Origin: CAMLHU01 sp031393795
GTDB lineage: Bacteria; Gemmatimonadota; Gemmatimonadetes; Gemmatimonadales; GWC2-71-9
NCBI GenBank assembly: GCA_031393795.1
Contig: JANMWE010000158.1
Coordinates: forward strand, 1 to 34,452
Length of the DNA stretch: 34,452 bases
Reading direction: 5' to 3'
Shown: piece by piece, positions 1-6,824 of the stretch
Numbering within the stretch: position 1 is the stretch's first letter
How the letters are laid out: each line of letters opens with the position of its first letter
The notes under the pieces: generated by a model
What the model was told of the DNA's origin: nothing
Database searches by the model: none
What the model saw: the letters and a program-made list of their open reading frames with translations, nothing else
Position numbers and translations under genes: made by a program

Positions 1-437
1 TGACGGGGCAGAAGTTCGCTGCCCAGACCGGGCTCACTCCTGGGCAGGGGGCGGGGCTCACCATCAATGGTCTTTCGGCCTACACCCTCCCGTTCCAGGC
101 GCAGACCGACCAGGGAACAGTCGCTGGGCGGGCCACCTGGATCTCGCTCGATGGGACGAGCTATCAGGTGCTGGGCTACGGCGGCGTCAACAACGCGAGC
201 GCCAACGACCCGATCATCCTGGGCGTGGCGCGGAGCTTCGGCCGGCTCACCGACCAGTCCAAGATCGGTGTCCAGCCGAAGCGGGTGCGCATCGTCACGC
301 TCCGCACCGCCCAGACCATTGTCGAGGTGGGACGCGCCAACGGGAACACCCTGGCGGATGCCGAGCTTGCGAGCATCAACGGCGTGCGGGTGGACCAGGT
401 GCTGCCGGCGGGGACGCTGGTGAAGATCGTTCGATAG
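1..437 (+). CDS. M48-family metalloprotease, C-terminal part (5' end outside window)
   Basis: Open frame from the window edge (first full codon at base 3) to TAG at 435-437, about 144 residues. It holds a segment with NGLSAY, a GRATWISLDGTSYQVLGYG stretch and a C-terminal basic domain (KRVRIVTLRTAQTI, then NGVRVDQVLPAGTLVKIVR). This layout is typical of the C-terminal tail of secreted BepA/LoiP-like M48 zinc peptidases, which combine an HExxH peptidase domain with such a tail and work in outer-membrane protein quality control. The HExxH motif itself would lie upstream of the window and is not seen, so the family call rests on the tail alone. The stop codon TAG is fused to the first unit of a heptamer repeat element that fills the gap to the next gene. 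Confidence 0.6.
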   Translation, partial: TGQKFAAQTGLTPGQGAGLTINGLSAYTLPFQAQTDQGTVAGRATWISLDGTSYQVLGYGGVNNASANDPIILGVARSFGRLTDQSKIGVQPKRVRIVTLRTAQTIVEVGRANGNTLADAELASINGVRVDQVLPAGTLVKIVR

Positions 438-588
438 TGAGGAGTGAGGGGTGAGGGGGATCCAAGGGGAACCTTCCCGAACGCAGTGAGGGACCTGCTC
501 AAGATCGAGTAGGTCCCTCGCTCTGCTCGGGAGGGTTCCCAATCACCCCCCCTCACCCCTTACTCCTCACCCTTCACCCCTTACCTTG
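436..588. repeat. Composite inverted heptamer element between M48 gene and MFS gene
   Basis: The left arm is AGTGAGG, AGTGAGG, GGTGAGG (436-456). The right arm, about 543-586, is the pyrimidine complement in units such as CCTCACC, CCTTACT, CCTCACC, CTTCACC, CCTTACC. Between them sits a nested palindrome (467-540). The first unit supplies part of the upstream stop codon (TAG TGAG...), and the right arm ends 6 bases before the downstream ATG. The same architecture recurs near 11.4, 12.1 and 15.8 kb. Confidence 0.85.
467..540. repeat. Nested palindrome, REP-like, inside the heptamer element
   Basis: An outer stem pairs 467-480 (GGGAACCTTCCCGA) with 527-540, with one mismatch that becomes G-U in RNA. 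An inner 9-bp perfect stem pairs GAGGGACCT (488-496) with AGGTCCCTC (511-519). The sequence resembles the widespread intergenic palindromes of the CCCGAGCGAAGCGAGGGACC type found in many bacteria (recalled similarity, not searched). It could act as a terminator or mRNA-stabilising hairpin, but no T-run follows. Confidence 0.7.
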
Positions 589-593
589 GGGGC

Positions 594-1796
594 ATGGCCC
601 TCGGCGCACTCCGGCACCGCAATTTCCAGCTCTTCGTCGGCGGGCAGTTCGTTTCGCTCGTCGGGACTTGGATGCAGACGGTGGCGCTCGGGTGGGTGGT
701 GCTCGAGCTGACGAATTCGCCGTTCCAGGTCGGTCTGGTCAGCACCCTCGGCGCACTCCCGGTGCTGTTGTTCACCCTCTGGGGCGGCGTGGTGGCCGAC
801 CGGCGGAACAAGCACCGGATGGTGCTCTTCCTCCAGACCGGGATGCTGATCGAGGCGCTGGTCCTGGCCATCCTGACCAGCACGGGTCACGTCACCATCC
901 ACTGGATCCAGGTCCTGGCGCTCATCGCCGGGACCTTCGCCGCGTTCGAGATCCCGGCGCGCCAGGCCTTCGTGGTGGAGATGGTGGGGAAGGAGGACCT
1001 CTTCACCGCCGTCGCCATCAACTCGACGGTGTTCAACGGCACCCGTGTGATCGGGCCGGCGCTGGCGGGACTCCTTCTCGCGGCGGCGGGGGCGGCGGCC
1101 TGCTTCTATGTGAATGCGGCGAGCTACCTGGCGGTGATCGTGGGACTCCTGTTGATGCGGATGCCGGGTGGTCCGCCGGTCGCGCGGGCGGGCGGTCAGG
1201 GCGACCTGAGCGCCCTCTGGGAAGGGGTCCGGTACCTCTTCTCGCGCCCGCTCCAGCGCACCCTGGTCCTGGTGACGACGTCATTCAGCATCTTCGGCTT
1301 TGCTTTCATCCCGATGCTCCCGGTGTTCGCCCGCGACGTGCTGCACACCGGGTCGGCGGGGTATGGCGCGCTGATGTCGGCCGTGGGGATCGGGGCGGCG
1401 TCCGGGGCGATCGGCGCCGCGATCTGGGGACACCGGATCGAACGTGAGCGACTGGTGCTCCCCTGCGCGGTCGCGTTCGCGGTGATGCTGGTCGCGGCGG
1501 GGCTGGCGCCGAACCTTGCCGTGGCGTTCGTCCTGCTGGCCCTGGTGGGATTCGCCTGGGTGCTGATGGCGGTCTTCACCAACACGAGCCTGCAGATGTC
1601 CAGCCCTGATGCGCTCCGCGGGCGGGTGATGGGATTCTATTCGTTCATGGTCGTTGGTCTCGCCCCTTTCGGCTCGTTCCAGATGGGGTGGGTGGCCGAG
1701 CACTATGGTGTTCGCTCGGCCTACGTGGCCGGCGGGACCGCGTGCGGCCTGGTGGCGCTGCTCGCCCTGGCGCGTGCACCCCGGATGGAGAGGTAA
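594..1796 (+). CDS. MFS transporter, MFS_3 / EntS-like exporter
   Basis: A 400-residue inner-membrane protein with about 11-12 hydrophobic helices over its whole length, matching the usual 400-420 residues of the MFS_3 branch (EntS-type and macrolide-efflux-like exporters). The N-terminus (ALRHRNFQLFVGGQFVSLVG) and the loop 2-3 motif GGVVADRRNKHRM at residues 64-76 are characteristic. It probably exports a small molecule by proton antiport; the substrate cannot be read from sequence. The start ATG is preceded by GGGGG only one base away and by TACCTT six bases upstream, so initiation may be leaderless. A cytidylate-kinase-like gene begins 2 bases after its stop, suggesting co-transcription. 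Confidence 0.9.
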   Translation: MALGALRHRNFQLFVGGQFVSLVGTWMQTVALGWVVLELTNSPFQVGLVSTLGALPVLLFTLWGGVVADRRNKHRMVLFLQTGMLIEALVLAILTSTGHVTIHWIQVLALIAGTFAAFEIPARQAFVVEMVGKEDLFTAVAINSTVFNGTRVIGPALAGLLLAAAGAAACFYVNAASYLAVIVGLLLMRMPGGPPVARAGGQGDLSALWEGVRYLFSRPLQRTLVLVTTSFSIFGFAFIPMLPVFARDVLHTGSAGYGALMSAVGIGAASGAIGAAIWGHRIERERLVLPCAVAFAVMLVAAGLAPNLAVAFVLLALVGFAWVLMAVFTNTSLQMSSPDALRGRVMGFYSFMVVGLAPFGSFQMGWVAEHYGVRSAYVAGGTACGLVALLALARAPRMER

Positions 1797-1798
1797 CG

Positions 1799-2428
1799 AT
1801 GCTCATCACCATCAGCCGACAGTTCGGCGCCGGCGGCAGCTCGGTGGCCACGCTCGTGGCCCAGCGCCTCGGCTGGACGCTGGTCGACAACGATCTCATC
1901 GACCGGGTGGCGGCGCGCGCAGGGCTGACACCGAAAGAGGTGGCCGATCAGGAGGAGACCGCGCCCGGACTGTTCGAGCGGATCGTCCGGGCGCTGGCGG
2001 CGTCGAGCCAGGAGATCCTCACCCCCGCGTCCGCCGAGTCGCTCAGGCCTATGGAGGAGCCCCGCCTGGTCCATATCACCGAGAAGGTGGTCGAGGAGGT
2101 GGCGGCGGAAGGCCGGGTGGTGTTGGTGGGTCGGGCCGCCACAGCCGTCCTGGAGGGGACGCACGAGGCCATCCACGTCCGCCTCGTGGCGCCGAAGGGC
2201 CACCGGATCGGTGTCGTCGCCGCGCGGGAAGGGATCGACGCCGCGGCGGCCGAGGCGGCCATCGACAAGACCGACGCGAACAGGGCCCGCTACCACCGCG
2301 AGTATTACAAGCGGGACTGGTCGGATCCGGCCCACTATCACCTGACCCTGAATACCGGGGCGCTCGGGTACGAGGGGGCGGCCGACCTTATCGTGGCGCG
2401 CGCCCGGCGCCTGGGCTGGGTCGCCTAG
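1799..2428 (+). CDS. Cytidylate kinase-like family protein
   Basis: 209 residues, starting MLITISRQFGAGGSSVATLV. The GAGGSS turn at residues 10-15 replaces the classic GxGxGKS P-loop, as is usual in the cytidylate-kinase-like (AAK6/Cytidylate_kin2) family, and a basic helix near residue 160 (NRARYHREYYKRDW) resembles the LID region. Family members are annotated as nucleoside-monophosphate kinase relatives, but the true substrate is generally unknown. The ATG lies 2 bases after the MFS stop with GGAGAGG just upstream, so it is probably translated from the same mRNA. Other start codons in this frame lie inside the MFS gene and are less likely. Confidence 0.88.
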   Translation: MLITISRQFGAGGSSVATLVAQRLGWTLVDNDLIDRVAARAGLTPKEVADQEETAPGLFERIVRALAASSQEILTPASAESLRPMEEPRLVHITEKVVEEVAAEGRVVLVGRAATAVLEGTHEAIHVRLVAPKGHRIGVVAAREGIDAAAAEAAIDKTDANRARYHREYYKRDWSDPAHYHLTLNTGALGYEGAADLIVARARRLGWVA

Positions 2429-2494
2429 TGGATGGTGGTGGTTCGGAAATGAACGATCAGGGCGAGTTAAGAAGGGCTGGAACGCGTTAAACCC

Positions 2495-2522
2495 TTGACG
2501 TGTAGGGTAATTCCCTTATCTT
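2495..2522 (+). promoter_or_regulatory. Sigma-70-type promoter of the poly-Thr lipoprotein gene
   Basis: TTGACG (2495-2500), a 16-base spacer, then TATCTT (2517-2522). The ATG of the lipoprotein gene is about 80 bases downstream. The spacer holds a short dyad, AGGG-TAATT-CCCT, that could be an operator or chance. Confidence 0.65.
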
Positions 2523-2603
2523 GCGGCCTCGTTGCGTCTGGCGACAGTGACTGCGCAATCGATCTCGACCCACTGGGCCCCAAATCTATTTCGAGGTATC
2601 ACC

Positions 2604-2795
2604 ATGAAGAAGGTCTTCGCACTCGCCGTTGTGCTCGGGCTCGCCGCCTGCGCCCCGAAGGAGAAGCCGGTCGCCGCTGACACCACCGCTGCCGCTCCTG
2701 CCGCCATGGCCGACACCACCAAGAAGGACAGCACCGCCACGACCACCACGACGACCACGACCACGACCACGACTCCTGCTCCGAAGAAGCCGTAA
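2604..2795 (+). CDS. Small lipoprotein with poly-threonine tail
   Basis: 63 residues. MKKVFALAVVLGLAAC is a lipoprotein signal peptide with a LAAC lipobox (Cys16), so the mature product is a lipid-anchored peptide of about 48 residues. The rest is low-complexity Ala/Thr/Lys/Pro and contains 12 consecutive threonines (bases 2739-2774, ACC/ACG codons). There is no recognisable domain. ATG 2604 was chosen because GAGG sits 7-8 bases upstream and it gives an exact signal peptide. It has its own promoter (2495-2522) and a strong terminator (2819-2848), so it is a monocistron. A short disordered surface lipoprotein of unknown role is the most that can be said. Confidence 0.8.
   Translation: MKKVFALAVVLGLAACAPKEKPVAADTTAAAPAAMADTTKKDSTATTTTTTTTTTTTPAPKKP
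2739..2774 (+). repeat. ACN microsatellite encoding Thr x12
   Basis: Twelve ACC/ACG/ACT codons in a row within the small lipoprotein gene, largely an ACGACC hexamer repeat. Slippage by whole codons would change the tail length without breaking the frame. Confidence 0.9.
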
Positions 2796-2818
2796 TTCGG
2801 TCTTGGTGCTGTCGCCAG

Positions 2819-2848
2819 AAGGGCCCTCCAGCGATGGGGGGCCTTTTT
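2819..2848 (+). terminator. Rho-independent terminator after the small lipoprotein gene
   Basis: The stem AAGG(G)CCCTCC pairs with GGGGGGCCTT around the loop AGCGAT, with one bulged G, followed by TTTTTG. It starts 23 bases after the stop codon. Confidence 0.85.
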
Positions 2849-2851
2849 GTT

Positions 2852-2944
2852 GGTCCGAGGTCCGGGATCCGAAGTGCGAGGTGGTCGTTCCCAGCGATCG
2901 GCATTCCACCGGCATCCCGGACGCCGGACCTCGGACTTCGGACG
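2852..2944. repeat. Inverted heptamer element, RGTCCGR variant, between convergent genes
   Basis: The left arm (2852-2883) reads GGTCCGA, GGTCCGG, GATCCGA, AGTGCGA. The right arm (about 2915-2943), read on the minus strand, is CGTCCGA, AGTCCGA, GGTCCGG, CGTCCGG. The right arm begins one base after the TAG stop of the epimerase gene. Period and layout match the RGTGAGR elements, but the core trinucleotide differs. Confidence 0.75.
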
Positions 2945-3922
2945 CTATGCTCCCCGCGTCAGTCGTTCGATCTCCGTCGCGTGATCGACCTGGGGCGCCC
3001 ATTTCAACACGCTGCGCGCCGCGTCCGCGCGATACGGATCCCCGCCGCGCCAGTATCCCACTGCGGTCCTCAACGTCCCGGGAAATAGCCCCTGCGGCAG
3101 GAAGAGACGCGCCGCACCGTCGAGCAGGTCGGCAGTGCGGAGTGCGAATCGTCCGGGGATCTCGGGGGTGCGGATCCTGCAGCCGAGCCCGCGCCCCAGC
3201 GCCGCGACGAGATCGCGTGGGGCGATCGGGGCGTCGCCGGTGATATTGTAGGGGCGCCCCCATCCGTCCTTCGAGTCCAATGCGGCCAGCACTCCCTCGC
3301 CCACGCTTCGTGCATGTACCAGCGCCATCGGCCGGTCCCCCCGTCCGATGAGCGGGATCAGGCCGCGGCGGGCAGCGCGGAGCACCTTCGGGAAGACCAG
3401 ACGGTCGTGGGGTCCGTAGATGACGCACGGTCGGAGGGCGATCGCCTTGAGACCCTTCTCCGCCTCCCGCCACACCGCCCGCTCCGATTCGCGCTTCGAC
3501 CTGCCATACCACGCCCCGTCCGGCAGCGGGGTGAAGGGGAAATCCTCGCCGACCGTTCCGGGCGGTTCGGTGGCCGATCCCCCGTACACCGCGACCGACG
3601 AGAGGTGGACCAGCGGCACGCCCAGTGTCCGCGCGCGTGCCGCCGCGAGTTCGCTCGAGCGGATGTTCGCGTCCACGTAGGCCTCCCAGCTCCCACCCCC
3701 GGAAATGACGGCGGCGCAATGCACGATCGCGCTGACATCGATCGCTTGCGCCCAGGTCACCGGTGCGGTGATGGGTCCTGTCACGAGTCGCGCGCCCTGA
3801 CTCGAGAGCCAGGACGCGCGGGCGGGATCACGGACGAGGGCGAGGATCGGCGTTCCTCGCGCGGCGAGCAGTTCGGCGACCTGTCGCCCCACCAGCCCGG
3901 TCGCGCCGGTCAGGAAGATCAC
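2945..3922 (-). CDS. NAD-dependent epimerase/dehydratase (extended SDR)
   Basis: 325 residues with a GTG start. A Rossmann motif near the N-terminus (TGATGLVG, GxxGxxG at residues 6-12) binds NAD(P). The catalytic pair is YxxxK in WYGRSKRE, preceded by the conserved HLSSVAVYG strand. The C-terminal half (RPYNITGDAPI, helical tail) fits the 3-beta-HSD/nucleoside-sugar epimerase type of extended SDR. It probably oxidises or epimerises a small alcohol or sugar nucleotide; the substrate is unknown. The GTG overlaps the TGA of the YgfZ-like gene by 4 bases (GTGA), indicating translational coupling. It is the last gene of a four-gene minus-strand cluster. Confidence 0.9.
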   Translation of the reverse strand: MIFLTGATGLVGRQVAELLAARGTPILALVRDPARASWLSSQGARLVTGPITAPVTWAQAIDVSAIVHCAAVISGGGSWEAYVDANIRSSELAAARARTLGVPLVHLSSVAVYGGSATEPPGTVGEDFPFTPLPDGAWYGRSKRESERAVWREAEKGLKAIALRPCVIYGPHDRLVFPKVLRAARRGLIPLIGRGDRPMALVHARSVGEGVLAALDSKDGWGRPYNITGDAPIAPRDLVAALGRGLGCRIRTPEIPGRFALRTADLLDGAARLFLPQGLFPGTLRTAVGYWRGGDPYRADAARSVLKWAPQVDHATEIERLTRGA

Positions 3923-4902
3923 GCGACCCGGGGCTCTCCGAACGGGAGCGCGACGACGCGGGCCGGGCGACCTCCCGCCATCACGAGTTCTCCCGTGGCC
4001 ACCTCCCGGCGGATCGGTGCGAGGCCGAGTCGACGACCACCGACGATCAGGGTGGAGCGCACGGTCCCCGCCTCGCGCCCCATTCCTTCGATGACCCGTC
4101 CGTCGAGCGGGAGCGAGTCCTCCCACTCGAGGCCGCGGAGTTCCCGATTGGGATGCCCGCGGAAATGGATCCGCGCGACGGTCTCCTGGCCGAGGTAGCA
4201 CCCCTTGGTGTAGCTCACGCCGCCGAGTTCGTCGAACCGGACCTCCTGCGGAAGGGTCTTGTCGTCGATCTCCGCGCCCAGGGCCGGCCACCCCGCCAGG
4301 ATACGCGCGGCCTCCGCGTCCTCCGGCCCTCCCATCGCGCCGCCGGCCTTGCCCAACCGTTCGTCGAGGGCGGCGATCACCGCATCGGGGCCGATCACGA
4401 GGAAATCGAACGGTGCGCCTGCCGGTCCACGGGCGACGATCGCCCCATTCTCGCTGGTGACCAGATGGCCCGTCGCGGGCAGGGTGCCGAACACGCCGGT
4501 CTCCCGGAGCGAGGCCTCGGCCGTGGCTCCGAACACGAGCAACGAACTCCACGACTCGGTGAGTTCCTGGGTGCGGGCGAGGCGCGGAGGGAGGGAGCGC
4601 TTGAAGGTCGCGAGCGTGGGCGCCATCCCGGCGAGGGGGAGGACCAGGGTGAGGTCGTCGCCGTGGCGGAGGCACCAGAGATCGGATTCGATCATCCCCT
4701 TGGGGGTGAGGAGCGCCCCCCAGGAGATCGTATTCGGGCCCGGTTTGACGAGGTCATTGGTGAGGAGCCCCTGGAGACATTGCAGTGCCCCGGGGCCGGT
4801 CACGCGGAGGAGCGCATGCTCGATGCTCACCACCACCGCGCCCGACGTGAGCCGCGCGAGCCGCACCGGATCGAGGGCGAGATCGGGGAGGGTCAGCTCC
4901 AC
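3919..4902 (-). CDS. ygfZ: YgfZ/GcvT-fold folate-binding protein
   Basis: 327 residues with a GTG start. The family signature KGCYLGQE is at residues 233-240 and is followed by TVARIHFRGHPNREL, as in YgfZ/IBA57 proteins. These are aminomethyltransferase-fold, tetrahydrofolate-dependent helpers for assembly or repair of iron-sulfur enzymes; the Cys of the KGCYxGQE motif is functionally important in the family. The N-terminal part (residues 20-130) is the GcvT-like folate domain. It overlaps the HAD gene by 10 bases upstream and the epimerase gene by 4 bases downstream. Placement after a GlcE-like oxidase may be functional or incidental. Confidence 0.92.
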   Translation of the reverse strand: MELTLPDLALDPVRLARLTSGAVVVSIEHALLRVTGPGALQCLQGLLTNDLVKPGPNTISWGALLTPKGMIESDLWCLRHGDDLTLVLPLAGMAPTLATFKRSLPPRLARTQELTESWSSLLVFGATAEASLRETGVFGTLPATGHLVTSENGAIVARGPAGAPFDFLVIGPDAVIAALDERLGKAGGAMGGPEDAEAARILAGWPALGAEIDDKTLPQEVRFDELGGVSYTKGCYLGQETVARIHFRGHPNRELRGLEWEDSLPLDGRVIEGMGREAGTVRSTLIVGGRRLGLAPIRREVATGELVMAGGRPARVVALPFGEPRVA

Positions 4903-5555
4903 GGGAGCTCCGCGGGGTGGCGCCCGGTGAAGTCGTTCCAGATGAGGTCGGCGTCGGCGAGGAGGGCGGAGACGTGGGTGGTCGTGAGCATGGCGCAGCG
5001 GAGCCCTGCCGAGCGGGCGGCGGCGAGTCCGGGCAGGCTGTCCTCGACGACCACGACGTCGACCGGCCGGAGGCCGAGCGACCGCAGACCCCTGCGATAC
5101 CCTTCCGGGTCGGGCTTGCAGGTGGCCACGTCCTCCGCCGCGATGATCGGTCCCACGTGTCGTCGCAGGTCGGCCACTTCGAGCACGAGCTCGATCTCAC
5201 GCCGGAGCGCGCCGCTCACGATGCCGAGGGCGAGCCCATCGGCGGCGGCGGCGCGGACGAATTCCGAGGCCCCCGGGACGAGGGTGAGAGATTCGCGGAT
5301 GGCGCGCTCATACCGATCCGATTTCTGCTTCACGAGGAGTTTGAGCAGCGTGTCGGTGAGGGTCCGGCCGGCGTGGCGCCAGGCGTGGACGAAGCATCCC
5401 CGGTCGTCGTAGCCGTGGTAGTCGCGGTAATACGTGGCCTCGTCGAGGAGCAGGCCGTGGTCGGCCAGGGTCGCGATGAAGGCGGCGCAGTGCTGCGGCT
5501 CGTCGTCAACGAGGACGCCGTTGAAGTCGAAGAGGATACCGCGGGGACCGGTCAT
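4893..5555 (-). CDS. HAD-superfamily hydrolase (beta-phosphoglucomutase-like) with DxN motif
   Basis: 220 residues. Motif I is LFDFNGVLVDDEP at residues 8-20: Asp10 is the nucleophile, but the usual second Asp (DxD) is Asn12. The helical cap follows (about 20-85), then motif II (GIVSGALRREIE), the motif III lysine in CKPDPEGY and motif IV EDSLPGL. It would dephosphorylate or mutate a small phospho-metabolite. Loss of the second Asp removes the usual general acid/base, so catalysis may be altered; I recall this DFNG form as recurring in homologues. It starts 12 bases after the GlcE-like gene and its 3' end overlaps the YgfZ-like gene. Confidence 0.88.
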   Translation of the reverse strand: MTGPRGILFDFNGVLVDDEPQHCAAFIATLADHGLLLDEATYYRDYHGYDDRGCFVHAWRHAGRTLTDTLLKLLVKQKSDRYERAIRESLTLVPGASEFVRAAAADGLALGIVSGALRREIELVLEVADLRRHVGPIIAAEDVATCKPDPEGYRRGLRSLGLRPVDVVVVEDSLPGLAAARSAGLRCAMLTTTHVSALLADADLIWNDFTGRHPAELPWS

Positions 5556-5567
5556 GCCGAAATGTAG

Positions 5568-6764
5568 TCAGCCCTCCCCGCGCGGGGCGTCATCGAGGGT
5601 CAGCACGATCCGGCGTCCCGGATCGAACTGTCGCTGCCAGCCAGGTGCCGGCGCACCGCTCTCGCGGTACGCACCGTAGTGCCCGACCTGGTCCCGCAGC
5701 GGCCAGGGTGCGCGCTCGAGCGTCATCGGGATCTCGCGCGCCGCCGCGGCCCGGCGGAGCGCCCGGAGTCGCTTCACTTCAGCGCGGCCGCTCCACCGGA
5801 CCAGCCCGTCGGCGAGGCCCACCGACAGGAGCCCTTCGTCGAGATGGTCGCCGACGAGGTCGATCGACTCATCGATCCCGTCGGGCACCGCGGCGAGGCG
5901 GACGGTGAGTGCGCCGCCGAGGGGGGCGCGCGCGGCCATCGTCCAGAAGGAAGGGGCGCCGGCGGCGGGAAGCTCGGTCCAGGCGAGCGCCGCGGACTGC
6001 ACCAGGTGCGACCGTTCGGCACTGAGGAGGGGTGCCGGGCCGAGGAACCGGGCGGCGAGCACCCAGTCGGGCGCGGTGGCGACGGCCGGGGCGAAGAGCT
6101 CGAGCGCAGCGGGGCGCGCCCCCGCGGCGAGCGCGTCACGCGCGGCCTTGGTGAGGTCATCGCGCGGACCGGTGGCCGTGAGAGTGATGTCCCCCTCGGG
6201 GAGCGCGCGGACCCGAAGGGTCACCTCGGCGAATGGACCCGATGCGCCGAAGGCGGTCGCGTGGGCGCGGGCGGCGTCGCCGAAGAGTTCGAGGAGACGG
6301 CCATCGCCGGTGGCGAGGACGCACCGGTCGAGGGCGGTGGCGGGGGCACCGAAGGCGGCGCGGAGCGGGCCGCTCGTCCCGGTGGCGAGCACCGACCCGA
6401 CCGAGCGGTCGGGGCGACCTGGCGGATCCCAGGGGAGCCAGCAACCTCGCGCGGCGAGGCGCCGGGCGAGGGTCTCGAGGGAGATACCGGCCGCAACGGT
6501 GACCGTCTGCGCTGCGATGTCGATGCCGAGAAGTTCGTCCAGCGCCTTGGTCGAGATCGCGAGGTCGGCGGGCGCGTCGGCGGCGAGCCAGGAGCCGCGC
6601 CCCTCGAGCCGTGCCCGCCACCCCTCACGCTCCACCAGGGTCAATACCTCGGCCAGCGCCTCCGCCGTATCGGGGAAGGCGCGCGGCGTGCCGCCGGGGT
6701 CGCGGCCGACCCCCTCGGGACCGAGGAGACGTTCGAGGTGGGAGCGGGGGTCGCCCATGGCCAT
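5568..6764 (-). CDS. GlcE-like FAD-binding oxidoreductase (PCMH domain)
   Basis: 398 residues. Residues 25-190 form a PCMH-type FAD-binding domain: a GRGSWLAAD turn, LDELLGIDIAAQTVTVAAG, and PDRSVGSVLATGTSGPLRA in place of the usual P-GxxTVGG-A-G segment. The C-terminal QRQFDPGRRI matches the FDPxGxxNPG-like end of GlcD/GlcE proteins. GlcE is an FAD subunit of glycolate oxidase, but no glcD or glcF is present here, so this may be a stand-alone 2-hydroxyacid dehydrogenase subunit. Two in-frame ATGs (6764 and 6758) are possible; no good ribosome-binding site is visible. It lies after a terminator hairpin and heads the HAD/YgfZ/epimerase cluster. Confidence 0.82.
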   Translation of the reverse strand: MAMGDPRSHLERLLGPEGVGRDPGGTPRAFPDTAEALAEVLTLVEREGWRARLEGRGSWLAADAPADLAISTKALDELLGIDIAAQTVTVAAGISLETLARRLAARGCWLPWDPPGRPDRSVGSVLATGTSGPLRAAFGAPATALDRCVLATGDGRLLELFGDAARAHATAFGASGPFAEVTLRVRALPEGDITLTATGPRDDLTKAARDALAAGARPAALELFAPAVATAPDWVLAARFLGPAPLLSAERSHLVQSAALAWTELPAAGAPSFWTMAARAPLGGALTVRLAAVPDGIDESIDLVGDHLDEGLLSVGLADGLVRWSGRAEVKRLRALRRAAAAREIPMTLERAPWPLRDQVGHYGAYRESGAPAPGWQRQFDPGRRIVLTLDDAPRGEG

Positions 6765-6781
6765 GCTGAATCTTGAACGGA

Positions 6782-6805
6782 AGAGCCCTCCGGCGGGAGG
6801 GCTCT
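6782..6805 (-). terminator. Hairpin terminator after the sigma-factor gene
   Basis: A perfect 10-bp stem, AGAGCCCTCC (6782-6791) with GGAGGGCTCT (6796-6805), and a 4-base loop. It lies 20 bases past the sigma gene stop. Only a weak pyrimidine run (TCTTCC) follows on the minus strand, so termination may be partial. Confidence 0.65.
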
Positions 6806-6824
6806 GGTCAGGATGAGGGCGGGC

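Noticed and set aside
467..540. T-box or other riboswitch upstream of the MFS gene
   Set aside because: No T-box sequence or specifier loop; the structure fits a nested intergenic palindrome better.
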